Source: Colias croceus (lineage: Eukaryota > Arthropoda > Insecta > Lepidoptera > Pieridae). From it: 64,000 nt of DNA. The stretch lies in NCBI RefSeq assembly GCF_905220415.1, contig NC_059552.1, positions 10,369,001 through 10,433,000 on the forward strand. Reading direction: 5' to 3'. The position numbers were made by a program, and so were the translations under genes. Each line of letters opens with the position of its first letter. The first letter of the stretch is position 1. The notes beneath the pieces were generated by a model, which was not told the origin of the DNA, did not search any database, and worked only from the letters and a program-made list of their open reading frames with translations. Positions 42,692 through 55,393 of this stretch are shown here, in pieces.

Positions 42692-44087
42692 TTAACTTTT
42701 ACATTTTTACATTGACATCAATAGATTAGAAGAAATAATCATTGTCAGATCATTAGATCTGACGTTTACCTACTTCAGCAATATTTGCCACTTTTAGGGT
42801 AAACAAAACACAAACACTTTTATAATCCCCAATAAACTGTTTTCTATTTATTTAATAGCACAACTGAAGACATAAAAGTAAACTGCACTTTACAGCGAAT
42901 TTCAAAAATCTCAAGCAGCAATTTCGCGTCGAGTGCACTGACCTCTTATTATCTCGATGTCAAGTAAACTTTTTGGGTGGATAGATACCTACTCGGAACA
43001 AAAACTATTTATGAACGGACGGATACCCCTAAGTGCGTTATTTACGGAATTTCCTGGATTCGAGCGCACTTTAGCCCGAACTTTTCGTTTAAAACTTTCA
43101 CAAATTACGCTATTCTCGTACTATGTAGTTATTATATTGGGAACGGTTTAAGTGACTGCGTTGGTGAACGCTAATATTTTCAGTTTGTACTTGTATTGTT
43201 GTAAGTGTTCTGTTTTGCTAGTAATTTATGTTTGCTTATCTATTTATTATATTCTTATCTATGAATTCAATAAGTACATATACCTAAATAATTTTACATA
43301 ATAATATCTCGTTTCCTAGTCGTAGATAAATGCGGAAATGTTTCATTAAAAATGTAATTTCAATACCTTATAATATGTCTTCTATCAAAAGATAAAAATC
43401 ACACCAAAAATAAATACATCTTTCACACTCCATAGCATAAACATCGAATTAGACCTTCAAAGAGCCGTGTAATTCGAAACTAATTAAAAACGAACGTAAT
43501 AAAAATCAATACAAAAAATCCATTCTAAATTAGTCGGAGCACCGTCCGGCTTCCGAGCTACACTTCAAAGAAAAAACACAATCCGTGTATCAACTAGTCG
43601 AGCGACAAATCGGGCGACCGGTCGCGCTCATTTGTTCTAAAATTACTCGGAATAAAATTACAACTCTCCTTTGATCCGTCCCCTCATTAGTTTCAGCCTC
43701 TTAAGCGTGATCCAAAAAGATAATAACTTATATTTTTGTCGCGAAAGTAGTATTCGATCCTATCTATATATATTTAAGACATATTTTGCTGTACGCTGAA
43801 CCGAAGTTGGATTCATCTGGAAATAAATGGTTTGAAAATGGACACGTCCCTTTGAAATCGTTTTTATTAATACGAACTCGTGGAATAATGTATTGCCTAC
43901 AATATCTATAATTGCGGGTCATTACATAGGAAAAAGGTAAAAAAATACTTCGAACGTGAAATATTGTGTCTCTTATAAAGTAGGTAAGAAATAGCCTCTA
44001 TTATAATGACTAGTTTGAATATATTGTAAAACGGACTTAGAGAAATAGTCGAATGAAGAAGGTAAGGATTTCGAAAAATAAATAAGA
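42692..44087. other. non-coding stretch
   Basis: Two overlapping + frames at 42957-43174 (64 and 65 codons) have no domain. A less A+T-biased patch at 43540-43690 (CGAGCGACAAATCGGGCGAC) is unexplained. No element termini are recognised. Confidence 0.4.
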
Positions 44088-44096
44088 GAGCTTAGA

Positions 44097-44436
44097 ACCG
44101 GAAGGAAGTGAGCGCGGAAAGTTTATTTTTATATATTTATGTATTTTTTCCGTTATTTATTGTAAAAATTATCAAAATTAATTATTTCTTTTTTGTAATT
44201 GATAGAGCAAATCGGGAGCAATTTTTTTGCAAAATTTTTTTTTGTGAAAAGTGTATATTTTTCATTCTAAGGAAATCAAGTTTTCAGTATTTGGATTTTT
44301 TTTTAAATTAATTATAAATAAACTAATAATTATAGAAGTGGAGCAATTACAGATTCTGATGGAGCATTTAAGGAGCAATTTTTTGAGATATTAATAATAA
44401 AAAAAAATAAACTTTCCGCGCTAACTTCCTTCCGGT
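44097..44436. mobile_element. MITE with 35-bp TIRs and a 9-bp target duplication
   Basis: Ends ACCGGAAGGAAGTGAGCGCG and, inverted, ACCGGAAGGAAGTTAGCGCG, continuing GGAAAGTTTATTTTT: 35 bp with one mismatch. GAGCTTAGA flanks both sides exactly (44088-44096 and 44437-44445). A 9-bp duplication with long TIRs points to a Mutator-like source. The interior is A+T-rich and repeats GGAGCAATTTTTT; the 67-codon frame inside has no motif. Confidence 0.85.
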
Positions 44437-44818
44437 GAGCTTAGACATTATAACACTTTAAATACAACATTTTTTTTGGCATTTAGGAACATGACAATTA
44501 TAAAACATCACACAAAAAAATATCTAATAAATCATTTTCTAATTTTATAACGACCACAAGAACATCTCAAGCAAAAAGAGTAATTCCGCTCAACGCTGGC
44601 AAACCGCAGCTAGCATCTACAAACCATAATTTAAACAGCTTCCCTAACGTTCACAAAGCAAGCTCATCCGAGCTATAATAAGCCAAATTAATCCAACGTA
44701 ACAATGCAAACACAACGTCAATTTATATTGAAATTGAATGCTTAATTAAATGTTACAGTAGAATCTAATCATTTATAATTTCATAACATCTACTATCAAA
44801 ACACTAGACTGACATGAC

Positions 44819-45002
44819 TGGGACTGGAACATGCTTCCTGAGTCTGTGTTCCCCGACGAGTACAATATGGGGGTCTTCAAGCGTAGAGTGAACAAGTACC
44901 TTCTAGGGAAGCGCGTTCCCTCTTAGACCACATCTCAGCTTAACATCAGGCGAGATTGTGGCCAAGCGCTTTCCAATCGACAATAAAAAAAAAACAAAAA
45001 AA
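44819..45002 (+). pseudogene. 5'-truncated LINE, last codons of ORF2 and 3' end
   Basis: From 44819 a frame reads WDWNMLPESVFPDEYNMGVF then KRRVNKYLLG and stops at 44924-44926. This is the common C-terminal signature of insect LINE ORF2 proteins (WN.LP..VF....N...FK). A 3' untranslated part (CATCAGGCGAGATTGTGGCC) and an A-rich tail at 44982-45002 follow. Only this end was copied, as usual for dead-on-arrival LINE insertions. The exact clade is not assigned. Confidence 0.75.
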
Positions 45003-45304
45003 GAACTGGAGTATTTGCTAAGTCATACTTCGTACCAAATATTTTTATATCGAATAGATGTTATTAATATTTTTCGGATAGTAAATAATCTATGACTAGC
45101 AGACGTGAGATTATTGTGGAGGGAATTATTTTTGTGATATCTGGAAAAGCGTTTTTTGCGATATTACGTGTCTGACTTTGGTAAGCTCCTAATAACTTAT
45201 TCAATTACCTAATATTATACCTTACACGGGCAATACGTAAATTCAAAAGTTCCTAATTTTTCCATTGTAAAAGGTACTGGTTGAATGAACGATAATTTTC
45301 ATAT

Positions 45305-45490
45305 CATGCATCACGGCAATACAGTCATGGCCATGTCCTAGCAATACGTCATGAAGCAAGGCGACGGTTTTGGTATCTTCTTAGCCTGGAAGAGATCGCT
45401 ACCTAGCGATAAAGCTACCGTTTGTACATATTTTCCTCTTATCTATCTCTATTTCTTTTGTATGTGCAATAAATAATTAAATAAATAAAA
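45305..45490 (+). repeat. family A fragment followed by a LINE-like 3' tail
   Basis: AGCAATACGTCATGAAGCAAGG and CGACGGTTTTGGTATCTT match the interior of family A in inverse orientation. From about 45383, GAGATCGCTACCTAGCGATAAAGC through TGCAATAAATAATTAAATAAATA looks like a LINE 3' end with an A+T simple-repeat tail. The hairpin ATCGCTA.CTAGCGAT is part of it. Confidence 0.45.
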
Positions 45491-46451
45491 ATATCTTTCG
45501 ACCTTACCGAAGAAATTTACCTTCTGACTGACTAGCTGTTTGCTCAGAACACGCGCTTTTTTATTTTGAAATTTCAAACTTCAGCAGTATTATTTAATAT
45601 TTGTGTACCTAGAATTTGTTTATATTGATCGTAGATATAGAATAAAGCATAATATTTACCAAAGAAAAGAGCTGTAAGTTTACACGAGCAAACGATTCTA
45701 CGGATCTCTTTGTCTCAATAATTCTATTCAGACTTATTTTTGTAAGCAAAAGGAGTTGTGAAGTGAAAATTACTGAAAGACATCTCTCGAATTAAAGGTA
45801 TTTCCAGGAATTTTGGCGAAGCAAGGAGCAAAGATACTTTTAGTATTTATTCTGCGCCTGAGGACTTGAAGACGTTTGTTTTTCATATTTGGTAAATATA
45901 ATAATGTTTGTATGTACAGACAACATGGGCCCGACAGAATTTTGACCCTGTTATGTATTTCTATATCAAAATTCCGAGATAAAATCGAAATCAAAAGACG
46001 AAATTTTCTTTAAAATTACCCTCAAAGGCACTTTTTTATTATCCTGATTATGTAATTAAATAAGCGTCGTGTAAATAATTATTAGCACTAGAAAATTTTT
46101 AATAAAGAGAAAAACACTACAGTTTTTTTTAACATTTAATATCTGTGTTACCTGATAAGTATGTAAATATTATAAAAATCTTCTCTTACACAATATAATT
46201 TCCACCAATAACAAATATACTAAGGAATAGACCTCAATAGCGTGTTCCAATCCGGACAATTCGTAACCCCAGGCCATCCAGACAATCCCAGACAAATGAT
46301 TCAACCGGGAAACTAATAGAAATATTAGGACTCGTTCACACGTCGCGCTTACAGCTGTATGCATCGCGTACCTAATAGTGAGTACCTATCTGGGAAATAA
46401 AATTATTAAATTATTGAAGCTTTGCACTACATAGTGACGATTATATTATTA
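45491..46451. other. non-coding stretch
   Basis: Minus-strand frames at 45770-45994 and 46170-46364 have no recognisable motif. Nothing else is supported. Confidence 0.4.
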
Positions 46452-46656
46452 CTAGCCATCCTCCCGCGGCTTCGCCCGTGTTTTCAAAGAAAAACCCGCA
46501 TAGTTCCTGTTCCCGTGGGATTTCCGGGGTAAAACCTATCCTGTGTGTTAATCCAAGTGTGCTAAATTTCATTGCAATCGGTTCAGTAGTATTTGCGTGA
46601 AAGAGTAACAAACACACACATCCTCACAAACTTTCGCATTTATAATATTAGTAGGA
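46452..46656 (-). mobile_element. Helitron-like repeat, second family
   Basis: On the minus strand it starts TCCTACTAATATTATAAATG, includes CGAAAGTTTGTGAGG, ACTACTGAACCGATTGCAAT and AAATCCCACGGGAACAGGAA, and ends GGGAGGATGGCTAG before T. Confidence 0.65.
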
Positions 46657-47746
46657 TATAATATTGTATTTATAATATTAGTAGGCTGTCTTGATGGAAA
46701 ATTATTTTGTTATGTATTCTAATGTGTAATTCGTGCTGTAAAAATATTTATACTATCTGTGAACAAATTCTATTTGTATCTGTCACTTTGTGTCTCTGGA
46801 ATTAAAAAGTTAGCTTGAAAACCAACGACGGAGTTTTATTATAATAGGATTGAAGTTTTGTCCTGTTGTTTTATCAAATCTGAAAATATTACATTTATAC
46901 AATCCAAAGAAGTAAATCAAATAGTTTGTATTTGAACAAATTCACGTTGTTTATTTCTTATTATGTACCAAATGGAAAAATAATATAGATTTTTCTCACA
47001 CTTACAAGCGAAAGCTTAGTATGGTATCAGACCGTGCCGTGTGTGAAAATTGTCCCGTAATATTTAATTATTTATTCTCTGGAAAGGGCCGAAAAGTTAA
47101 ATGGTAATATTTATTTTAAGTTGTAAGTGACTAACTTAGTGACTAATTTGCAAGGGTAAACACAATATTATAATATTATCTTTAACAAAAAGTAATAAAA
47201 GGCGAAGTGTTAATATAATTTAGTGAATATTCAGCATTGAGGAACTAAATAATTTCATTTTATATCGACTTTTTAAAAGGAATAAAAATAATCTCACCTG
47301 CTAATGATGACAGCTACATAAATATATAAAAAAGTTCTAGAACGTTCTTTCCCTTCCTGGAAAAATGTATTCATCTAGATTCCAGTCTCAGCATTTATTT
47401 AATTTTTAATATTTCCTCTCATCACTGGCTAATGCGGTCTGACAAGTCAAAGAATGAATAAATTAAATTAATTTCAACTCCTTATTGTCTTTGTTTCAAT
47501 ATATTAAGAATAGATTTAATAAGAATGGAAATCTCATCGTAATAGAACATTTTACTGAAGAATATTATTTATTTTCTATTCGATATAATTTAATATCTTG
47601 ATCAACAAGACTCTTCTTGAACATGAGTAAATCACGTGTTTCATTTAGTATAAACAGTTAAATGTTGTTAAAAAAACCATCAATTTAAGACGCAATGTTG
47701 AAATTTTACAAATTCCTATGTAATTAATGTTCATAAACATTTTGTA
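46657..47746. other. non-coding stretch
   Basis: A+T-rich without open frames or recognisable boundaries. Confidence 0.4.
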
Positions 47747-47922
47747 ACGGTGCACTTACATTCTTTTCATAACATTCTTTCGTTGTTCTTAGTGCGTTCG
47801 AAAATATTCTATGCAATGTTCTAATGCTGAACAACACTGAATGCGAGTTTTCGTTTACACTTAAAGATAACGAAATAATGCTCAAGCACTAGTTCTATGT
47901 TCGTTTGATGTAAATGCACCGT
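47747..47922. mobile_element. probable MITE with TA duplication
   Basis: Ends ACGGTGCACTTACAT and, inverted, ACGGTGCATTTACAT (15 bp, one mismatch), flanked by TA at 47745-47746 and 47923-47924. It is 176 bp with no coding capacity. The short TIR leaves some doubt. Confidence 0.6.
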
Positions 47923-48244
47923 TAAACAATTAGATGTTCATATCAAAATAATATTAAACATAACTAAGGTTTAATTAAATAATTACTACTTAATAATTAT
48001 GTTAGATAAAGGTCGATGATCCCTTAAAAGTATATGCGTATTTCCAAATCCTTTTGGTTTTTATAAAAGCGTTAAAAACTGAACCGCCCTACCATTTATC
48101 AAGCGTGTTTCTGCCAACTCCTGACTCTTACCTGCGACCTGAAGAGACCATGTATTATATTTAATTTAAACCTGCTAAATTTACTGCGACTTTTTGAATC
48201 GTACATCTATTAAATTTAATGGTTTTAGAATTAAAGTGCGTTCA

Positions 48245-48431
48245 TCTATACTAATATTATAAAGCTGATGAGTTTGTTTGTTTGTTTGAACGCGCTAATC
48301 TTAGGAACTACTTCCAATTTGAAAAATTCTGTCGGTGTTTGATAGCCCATTTATCGAGGACGGCTATATTATCATCACGCTAAGACCAACAGGAGCGGAA
48401 CAAAGCGGGTGAAACCGCGAGGCACTACTAG
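48245..48431 (+). mobile_element. Helitron-like (Lep1-type) repeat
   Basis: Runs from TCTATACTAATATTATAAAG to GCGAGGCACTACTAG before T, with AACGCGCTAATCTTAGGAAC and ACGCTAAGACCAACAGGAGC in the interior. Confidence 0.7.
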
Positions 48432-51400
48432 TTTGCAATAAAATCGCGATAAGTGCCAATATAATTGATCAATGTTAATAAATTCTAGTGATTTCTTATT
48501 ATTTTATAAATTTAACTGTTAGTTCTTAGTATTAATGTTTTTTAATCGATTTTATAGAGTTATTTAATATAGAGCTACTTCATTTAATTGTCGTTTAAAA
48601 TATAAATAAACCGTCTGGTATTAACAATTAAGCTTACAATAATTAAATATTATTATGGATAAGAAAAATAATTATTACACTAACCTTTAGTTTGGTTATC
48701 TATATATCTATAGCTGTATGTATCAAAACATGTTTTTTTTTGCATTTTGTATAATTATCTAATTATTCTTCTTTATACCTAGACGCTAAACAATTGAAAG
48801 TATTAACTATATAATATTATATTCATCTGTACAGTGAGTCTGTGAAATGTTTTTCAGAATATTTACAAACAAAATAAAAAACAGACTCCCGTTTTATCGT
48901 ATTTAATAGGTACTTACATTTAAAAAAAACGTTTTCACAAAAAGAAATAGGTACCAATTTATTTACATTATGTTTTTTAAATCATTGGAAAATATCGGAA
49001 TGAAACGGTCTTATTTTGTTGCGAATTCCAAAAAGAAGTCTAATTTGTTCATATCCAAGCAATACTAAATTAAAATTCGTATACAGGAAAAACGGAACCT
49101 TAACTGAAAGGAAAAAGGTTGAAAACAGAATGCTGAATACCATTCTCATTGGGTTTATCAATAATTTATTTTTTCACCCTCATCAATGACCGGTTTAAAT
49201 TTCCAAACATTATGTTAGAATAGTGAATTAATATCTATTCATGAAATTATCTGTTAATGCAGAAGGGAAACAAAATGTTGAATATATATATTTTATTCAT
49301 TAACGGCTTCATCAATGATTTTTACCGATTTTTGTACGATTTGAATGGTAAACAAAATATGTTTTATAAAGTGAATCAAATATGATTCGAACGTAATGAA
49401 TTTTGTTTATATTATTTATGCTTATTTTATTTCTTACTTTTAAGTTAAATATCGTGAAAAAAGATAGAGATTAAATTAACCAACATGACAATCTAGTAAT
49501 CCTACTTAAGTATATTAGCGTGTAAAATATGTATACGCTTAGTAGGGACTTTTATTATTCTTTCATATGAAAACCGCATTTTGATGATATTGGCAGGCCA
49601 CTGAAACTGAGAAAAATTTCCAAAAAAATCTACTAGTATCCCAATATACACTTTTCACTTTCATTTCTTTCATTTCTCATCAAAACACACAACAAACAAG
49701 CAATTTTCGCCGACCTACAAACTGCAACGTAAACTTTAAAATATCTAGCGGCAAATGAACGGTATAAAACGCAGGCATACCATAATTATAGCCTAAGTTT
49801 CTCCCGCAAGACCAATCTCAACGTTAAATATGCAAAAGTGTAATTTGTTCTGAACTTCGCGGCCGGGAAACGACTAGAAGTTTAACGTATTTAAATCAAT
49901 AATTACGTATCTTTTTTACAAGTTGGACCTAATTTGTAGGTCATTTTTAATGAATTTAAGGTTTAAGGTTTAAAGACATTTATTTCCATTAAGACATTAA
50001 GTCACTTACATGAGAAACTTAAATTTTAAACATAGGTATTTATAAAAAATATCATTCGTTAGTTAAAAATTTAATTTATAGTTGTTTTGTATGAACAAGG
50101 GAAAGTAATTAAGTAGGTACGTTTTATAATTTTGTCTCTTATATTATCATCGGATATAATATTATGCTCGTAATATTTCCATCAAAATGATTGCTACTAC
50201 TTCCAGAGTTAGCTGGTATATCAACAGAAAAAAAACTGTTAGTTCGTGCGGGTTAAAAAAACTACATAATTCCACAGTTGATAATATCTCTTGCCTTAAC
50301 AAACACACATTTCAATAATATTTATTCGCAAAACTTGCTGATACAGAAAATTACAAACAGGGATAACATAACAGCCAAAACAGTGTCCTTTTATCTATAT
50401 TAATGTCCCGGGCCTGAAACATGTCGGCGAAATATAAATATTGTACAACAAAAGATGCGCAATTCACATTACTTCCCCGTAAGCCGCTTACAGCGTACAA
50501 ACAGACAAACAAATGGACTGTGGACCCTTACGCCTGCAACTGAAGGATTACATGTTTAAGGAATGTTATTTGTTATAATGTAAAATGTTTTGTTCACTTT
50601 GAGTCTATTTATACCATTTTATTTTATTTGAACCTTACTTTTAAATATGGAATTCGGTTGTTTATTTATTCGACGTAATATATTAGATGGTATTAATTAA
50701 TTAAATCCAGTTTATTTAAAAAAGACTATAGGAAATAGGAATAAAATTAAAAAGGACTTTAAAATATGCTTGAAAGTGTGACATATTAATTTTATACCAT
50801 CTACAACTCACGGATTCAATAAATACCTACTCGTATAAAAGTAACTTGTGACTAGTCAAGTCTTGATAAACTGTTTCCTTTGTCCTAGAGTAACACCTAT
50901 ATTTTCTCACAAACTAGTAGGATAGTTAACAAAATAGTAGCACAAATATTTCAATACCTAATAAACATGTTATCCATTTCTTCAAAGTTAACATAAACAT
51001 GAGAATGACGTATTAATGGCGACTAATGCACACACAGAGCTTCCGACATGGCTCCGACACCGCTCCGACATCGCTCCGACGACGACACGGGAAATGGATG
51101 TCACACGTCCGGATTGTGTAAACAAGTTTTATCTATGATATTCATATGAGCCTTGATAAAACTTTTTGTTTGCTAAGTACAGTTATAGTTTGTTTGAACA
51201 TTATTTTATTATGCGACATGTTTATCGTTCAACTCTACATTATATGCCTTAATAACGTTAGAAATAACTCAACATAATATATTATTATAATAAATTTGAT
51301 TATACGTGAAACTATTTTTTATGTGAAATTAATTTCAGTTAATATCATAATACAAAATCTTAAAACATCTAAATCCAACATACTTGTCAAAAATCAACCT

Positions 51401-51822
51401 CAACTAGATATTTTTCATAAACTTTATACATCTAACTTCTATAAATCTTTATTTTCATAATACCTACCTTCATAATAAAAACATTTAAAAACTGTTCAAT
51501 ATTCCAATTTTCGATCTCACCCTCTGTCGCAAGCGGTCATTAACCTGATTGAATTTAAAAACAATTTCTAAACCAATCACAAAGCAGGATCTCAAAATAC
51601 AATGCTTTAGCTCACAAAGAACTAGCTGTGAATTAAAATGCTAATTTTTATAGCAGAAAACACCGCTTTTTCTAACCCGTTGCGTTGCGAATTATGTTCA
51701 CTCTTTAGCTGTGCAAGTTTTGGTCGCGAAATTTTACGCTATTTTTTATAGCAAGCGAGTTGGTGCTTGAATAATCTGGCCTTCTCGTAATATAGTTTAG
51801 GCACATTTTTAAAATACTAAAG
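48432..51822. other. non-coding A+T-rich stretch with one short tandem repeat
   Basis: No credible coding frame. Positions 51039-51086 hold four units of about 12 bases around GCTCCGACATC. Nothing else in the 3.4 kb is recognised. Confidence 0.4.
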
Positions 51823-52020
51823 GTTGAATTTATATTTTTGGTTTTATGGCATTCAAATGCTTTTATAAATATAAATTTATAAAGAATAGAAAAAATTCGA
51901 TCACGAGGCGGGACTCGAACCCGCATCCTTCGCGCCATTCTATTCTATTTTTTCTATTCTTTATAAATTTATATTTATAAAAGCATTTGAATGCCATAAA
52001 ACCAAAAATATAAATTCAAC
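51823..52020. repeat. 74-bp perfect inverted repeat around a tRNA-like B box
   Basis: Arms 51823-51896 and 51947-52020 are exact reverse complements (left arm begins GTTGAATTTATATTTTTGGT). The 50-base centre contains, on the minus strand, GATGCGGGTTCGAGTCCCGC, a strong polymerase III B box and T stem, then CTCGTGATCG. The arm end next to it (ATTTTTTCTATTCTTTATAA) is also the tail of the tRNA-like unit at 52177-52275, so the arms are the body of a SINE family. One head lies between two tails in opposite orientation. Confidence 0.85.
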
Positions 52021-52176
52021 AAAAAGGTCGTGTTCCATCGTTACAATATTGTATTCACTGAAAAGTGCTTCATATTGGTTGAAATGGTTGTCAATCATCT
52101 CAATAGATGGCGCGCGGTGTGTCCCTTCAGACACATAAAACTGAAGGAATAGAATAAATTCGATCGCTCGGGCGGG

Positions 52177-52275
52177 TCACGAGTGGCTGAGTTGGTGAGG
52201 CATCCGCCCCGGAATCGAGTTCGAGTCCCACCTCGTGATCGAATTTTTTCTATTCTTTATAAATTTATATACTAA
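52177..52275 (+). repeat. tRNA-derived SINE
   Basis: TCACGAG (52177-52183) and CTCGTGA (52232-52238) would form a seven-pair acceptor stem. Between them lie GGCTGAGTTGGTGAGGC (A-box region, like tRNA-Ser or tRNA-Leu) and GTTCGAGTCCCAC (B box). At 62 bases it is shorter than a tRNA and the anticodon arm does not fold convincingly. It continues into ATTTTTTCTATTCTTTATAA, the same tail as the palindrome next door. Confidence 0.65.
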
Positions 52276-52385
52276 CGGTTGATCTCTATTGGAACTTCAC
52301 CAAATATTGTTGTACAATTCCAGCTAAAAGCAATAAGATTAAATTGAAGTTGACATTATATGATTATGATTGATTAATAATGATA

Positions 52386-52513
52386 CTAGCTGTGCCCCGC
52401 GGTTTTATATAGGGCTATCTAACAGCGAAAAAGTTTTTCAAATCGGACTAGTATTTCCTGAGATTAGCGCGTTCAAACAAATAAACTCTTCAGCTTTATA
52501 ATATTAGTATAGA
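52386..52513 (-). mobile_element. Helitron-like (Lep1-type) repeat, internally shortened
   Basis: On the minus strand TCTATACTAATATTATAAAG to GGGGCACAGCTAG before T. At 128 bp it lacks part of the usual middle. Confidence 0.65.
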
Positions 52514-53045
52514 TAATGCAGATACATTTTTAAATGTAGCACCAAATTCCTGACTACCGAACGGATCCGCAGAGGGACAGAGACGAGACCTAACTTATTT
52601 TCAGCTAAATTTGCATTTTGAATATAAAGCGCGTATTCATGTATATGCGAGGGTTTTCAAATCTTCCCGATGGATGCAAATCTATTGTAGAGCTCCTTTA
52701 AAAACTATAAATGTGGAGAAACAGACGGTTTTTTCAAGGGTGTCGAAATGAAATTCAAAGAAAATATAAGAAAATAGTGATACGATATCTGTTTAGAAGT
52801 CGTGTGAGATAAAGTTTTTTCATAATATAAGCAGCGCTCGAACGAAATGAAATTCGATTACTTATGTTTTATAAATCTTAAATTACGTTTGCGAAGTTTT
52901 TAAACTTTATCTATTGGAATAATTAAAACCAATCTGTGGTTTGGTTTTTGGGAATCACATACAGACAAAATTGAAATTTTCAGAAATACAGAATGGTCGA
53001 AACATTTCATACTGAAAATAAAAATATACATAATATTATGAAAAA

Positions 53046-53141
53046 CCTACCCGCACTTAGCCAGCGTGGATTGTGGCCTGTACCCTCAAAGGAGGCCCAT
53101 GTCCCGGCAATAGGAACGTATAATATGGGCTGATGATGAGG
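53046..53141 (+). repeat. LINE 3' end fragment, probably RTE type
   Basis: CTACCCGCACTTAGCCAGCG through GGCAATAGGAACGTATAATA to a TGATGATGAGG tail. A TGATGA tail after such a segment resembles the 3' ends of RTE-group LINEs in moths and butterflies. No coding part is present. Confidence 0.5.
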
Positions 53142-53794
53142 TATTATGAAAAACATAATTGCTTATCACTCAGGCATTACTTCTTTTTCTATTAGTTTAA
53201 AAAGTTAAAACAAAATCGGCGTATCAGTTTTAAAATTTTCCCATAACAACAAATCACATCTTTCCCATATTACAATTATTGTATGTAAAAACCTTTTAAA
53301 AAATTACGCATAATAATATTCAAAATATGTATTGTATAAATAATATTAATTCCCAAAAAAAAATGTTATCCGTCTCACTTTTCCTCCTGTAGGTACCTAC
53401 CTAACTCATATTTACCATAAACCATATTTATCCTTTAAAAACATTGACATTACCGTTCGATTCTGGCCAAACCGTCAAGAAAAGAGAGCAAATACCTACG
53501 TCGCTACAAACACACGCGTTCAGAATGTTCAGATAAATGGTTCCCTTTGATGTCGGGACGTGAGGCTGACATCCAAATAATCGAAATAAGTGTGCGTATG
53601 TTTAAATATAGGTTAATCGTTTACTGTCAGCCGTATGATCTCTGTATATCTGTCGCCGTCAACTGATTTTATCTGCTATTTCATTGAATGACTAGGCCGA
53701 ACGTTGATTTAATAAGAGTTAGGCAACGTCCAGCTAGTTAGCGGATTGTACCTATAACCATTTGAATAGAGCGGATATAACGCTCGGTATATTG

Positions 53795-53897
53795 TTGATT
53801 GACTAGCGCGTTCATTGAATGACGGCTGAAATTTCTTTTTCTCTCTTCTGTTCCCAGTTCTGTCGTCATTCAATTAATGCGCTAGTGATTCAGTCAA
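53795..53897. repeat. imperfect hairpin element
   Basis: TTGATTGACTAGCGCGTTCA on the left pairs, with a few differences and a short gap, with an inverted copy ending CGCTAGTGATTCAGTCAA; the inner GAATGACG/CGTCATTC is exact. The 61-codon frame across it is not taken as a gene. Confidence 0.5.
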
Positions 53898-54508
53898 ATA
53901 GCCGGTTCAACAAAATGACTGCGACATATCCATTTGTTTTGTTTTGGTTTGATCGTGTAAACAGGAAATTTAGGGCTGACAACATAATTTTTAATGCATG
54001 CTAATTTTGTCTCTAACTACAGAGTGTGGTAGCTTTTTGTAGAATACTTTCAAAACCAGTGGTGAATGTATGTTATGACGATTCCAAAATACTTCTAGTT
54101 CAAGACAATCGAATGAACTAATGACTAATGTTTGAGTTTATTTTTTAATCTTATTTTATTTTAAGTACAAGGTGTATTGTGAACTTTATGAAAACTTTTA
54201 AACTATGAACGAATATATCAGAAGCAAATTGAATATGAGTGAGATTGCTTTACCAAAAAATGCGGGTACGTATGTCGCTGCAATTATTTTTGTCCATTTT
54301 TGCGTTGTTCAAAATATAGTTTACTTTGTACTCTTTTCTAAAATGAAAAAGGATAGAAGGTGAGATATTTCAGGGCACTAGGTAAGCTAGGTAGGTATGT
54401 AATAAAGTTTGACTTTTTAATATGTATGTATATAATAATAACATAGAGCAGTATGTGGTTTCACTCTGTAAGTCCTCGTTAAAATATAAATTCAATACTT
54501 ATTAAATA

Positions 54509-54632
54509 CTAGGTTTCCGCCCGCGGCTTCGCCCGCGCATTCAAAGAAAAACCCGCATAGTTCCCGTTCCCGTGGGATTTCCGGGATGACAGACAGACAG
54601 AGCTACTTTCGCATTTATAATATTAGTATGGA
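54509..54632 (-). mobile_element. Helitron-like repeat, second family, shortened
   Basis: On the minus strand TCCATACTAATATTATAAAT, CGAAAGTAGCTCTGTCTG, AAATCCCACGGGAACGGGAA, and GGCGGAAACCTAG before T. The middle is deleted relative to 19118-19342. Confidence 0.65.
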
Positions 54633-55393
54633 TTTATTTTAAACACAACAGCAAAGAAAACAATAAAAAAGTAATGAACAGTAAAATAAAAATTCTGTCA
54701 AAAGACTCTAAGGCAATCAATTATTACAGACAAAAAATCAATAAAATGCTATTTCTTCTCAATGGTATATAAGTGCTATAGCATTGAGATTAAGTTGCGG
54801 ACGTCAAATTGATGTCTTCCCTTCTTCAAAATTTGCTGTATTTTATCACACGATCGTCTTCACAGTTAAATTATATGAACTGTGTAATGTAATTTAATTT
54901 TGATTTGGATGCGGTGTTGAGTTACGTCGCCGTTTAGTGAAGTTCCTCGTTAAATGTTGATCGAAATTTGAAAAAAAAAAGAGAAAATTGTACATTAAAC
55001 TACACTGTCAACTGTGGTAACGATAAACATTTGCTGCTGAGTTTTTAATGTATTTAAAATAGAGGAGTGTGTGTTTCATAGTGCGGATTTTAAAAACGTA
55101 TTAAAGTGAACTGTGAAAACTAAGTTAAGTAAAAGAATAAACTTAATGAACTATAATTTTGGCGAAAAAAGTCACATTTTGTTTTCTATTCACAACAATT
55201 TTTTTACAAACTGAAGGTAAACGGAGATAAATTATTAAATGATTGAAGTTTCTGTCAGATCAAGTTGTTGACATTTCCGCCTTCCAAAGACAATAGATCA
55301 CTGACGTGCTTCAGTGTTGTCATCACCAAGAAATTACCCAACTATAGGCCAAATTTTACTTTATTTTTATAATTTAAAAATAATTTACTAAAT

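Noticed and set aside
51900..51945. Minus-strand tRNA gene at the GATTCGAACCC-like sequence
   Set aside because: Only the T arm and a 3' part are present; the 5' half is replaced by the opposite palindrome arm.
52177..52238. Functional tRNA gene
   Set aside because: The acceptor stem and A and B boxes are present, but the unit is only 62 bases, the anticodon arm does not fold and it continues into a SINE tail.
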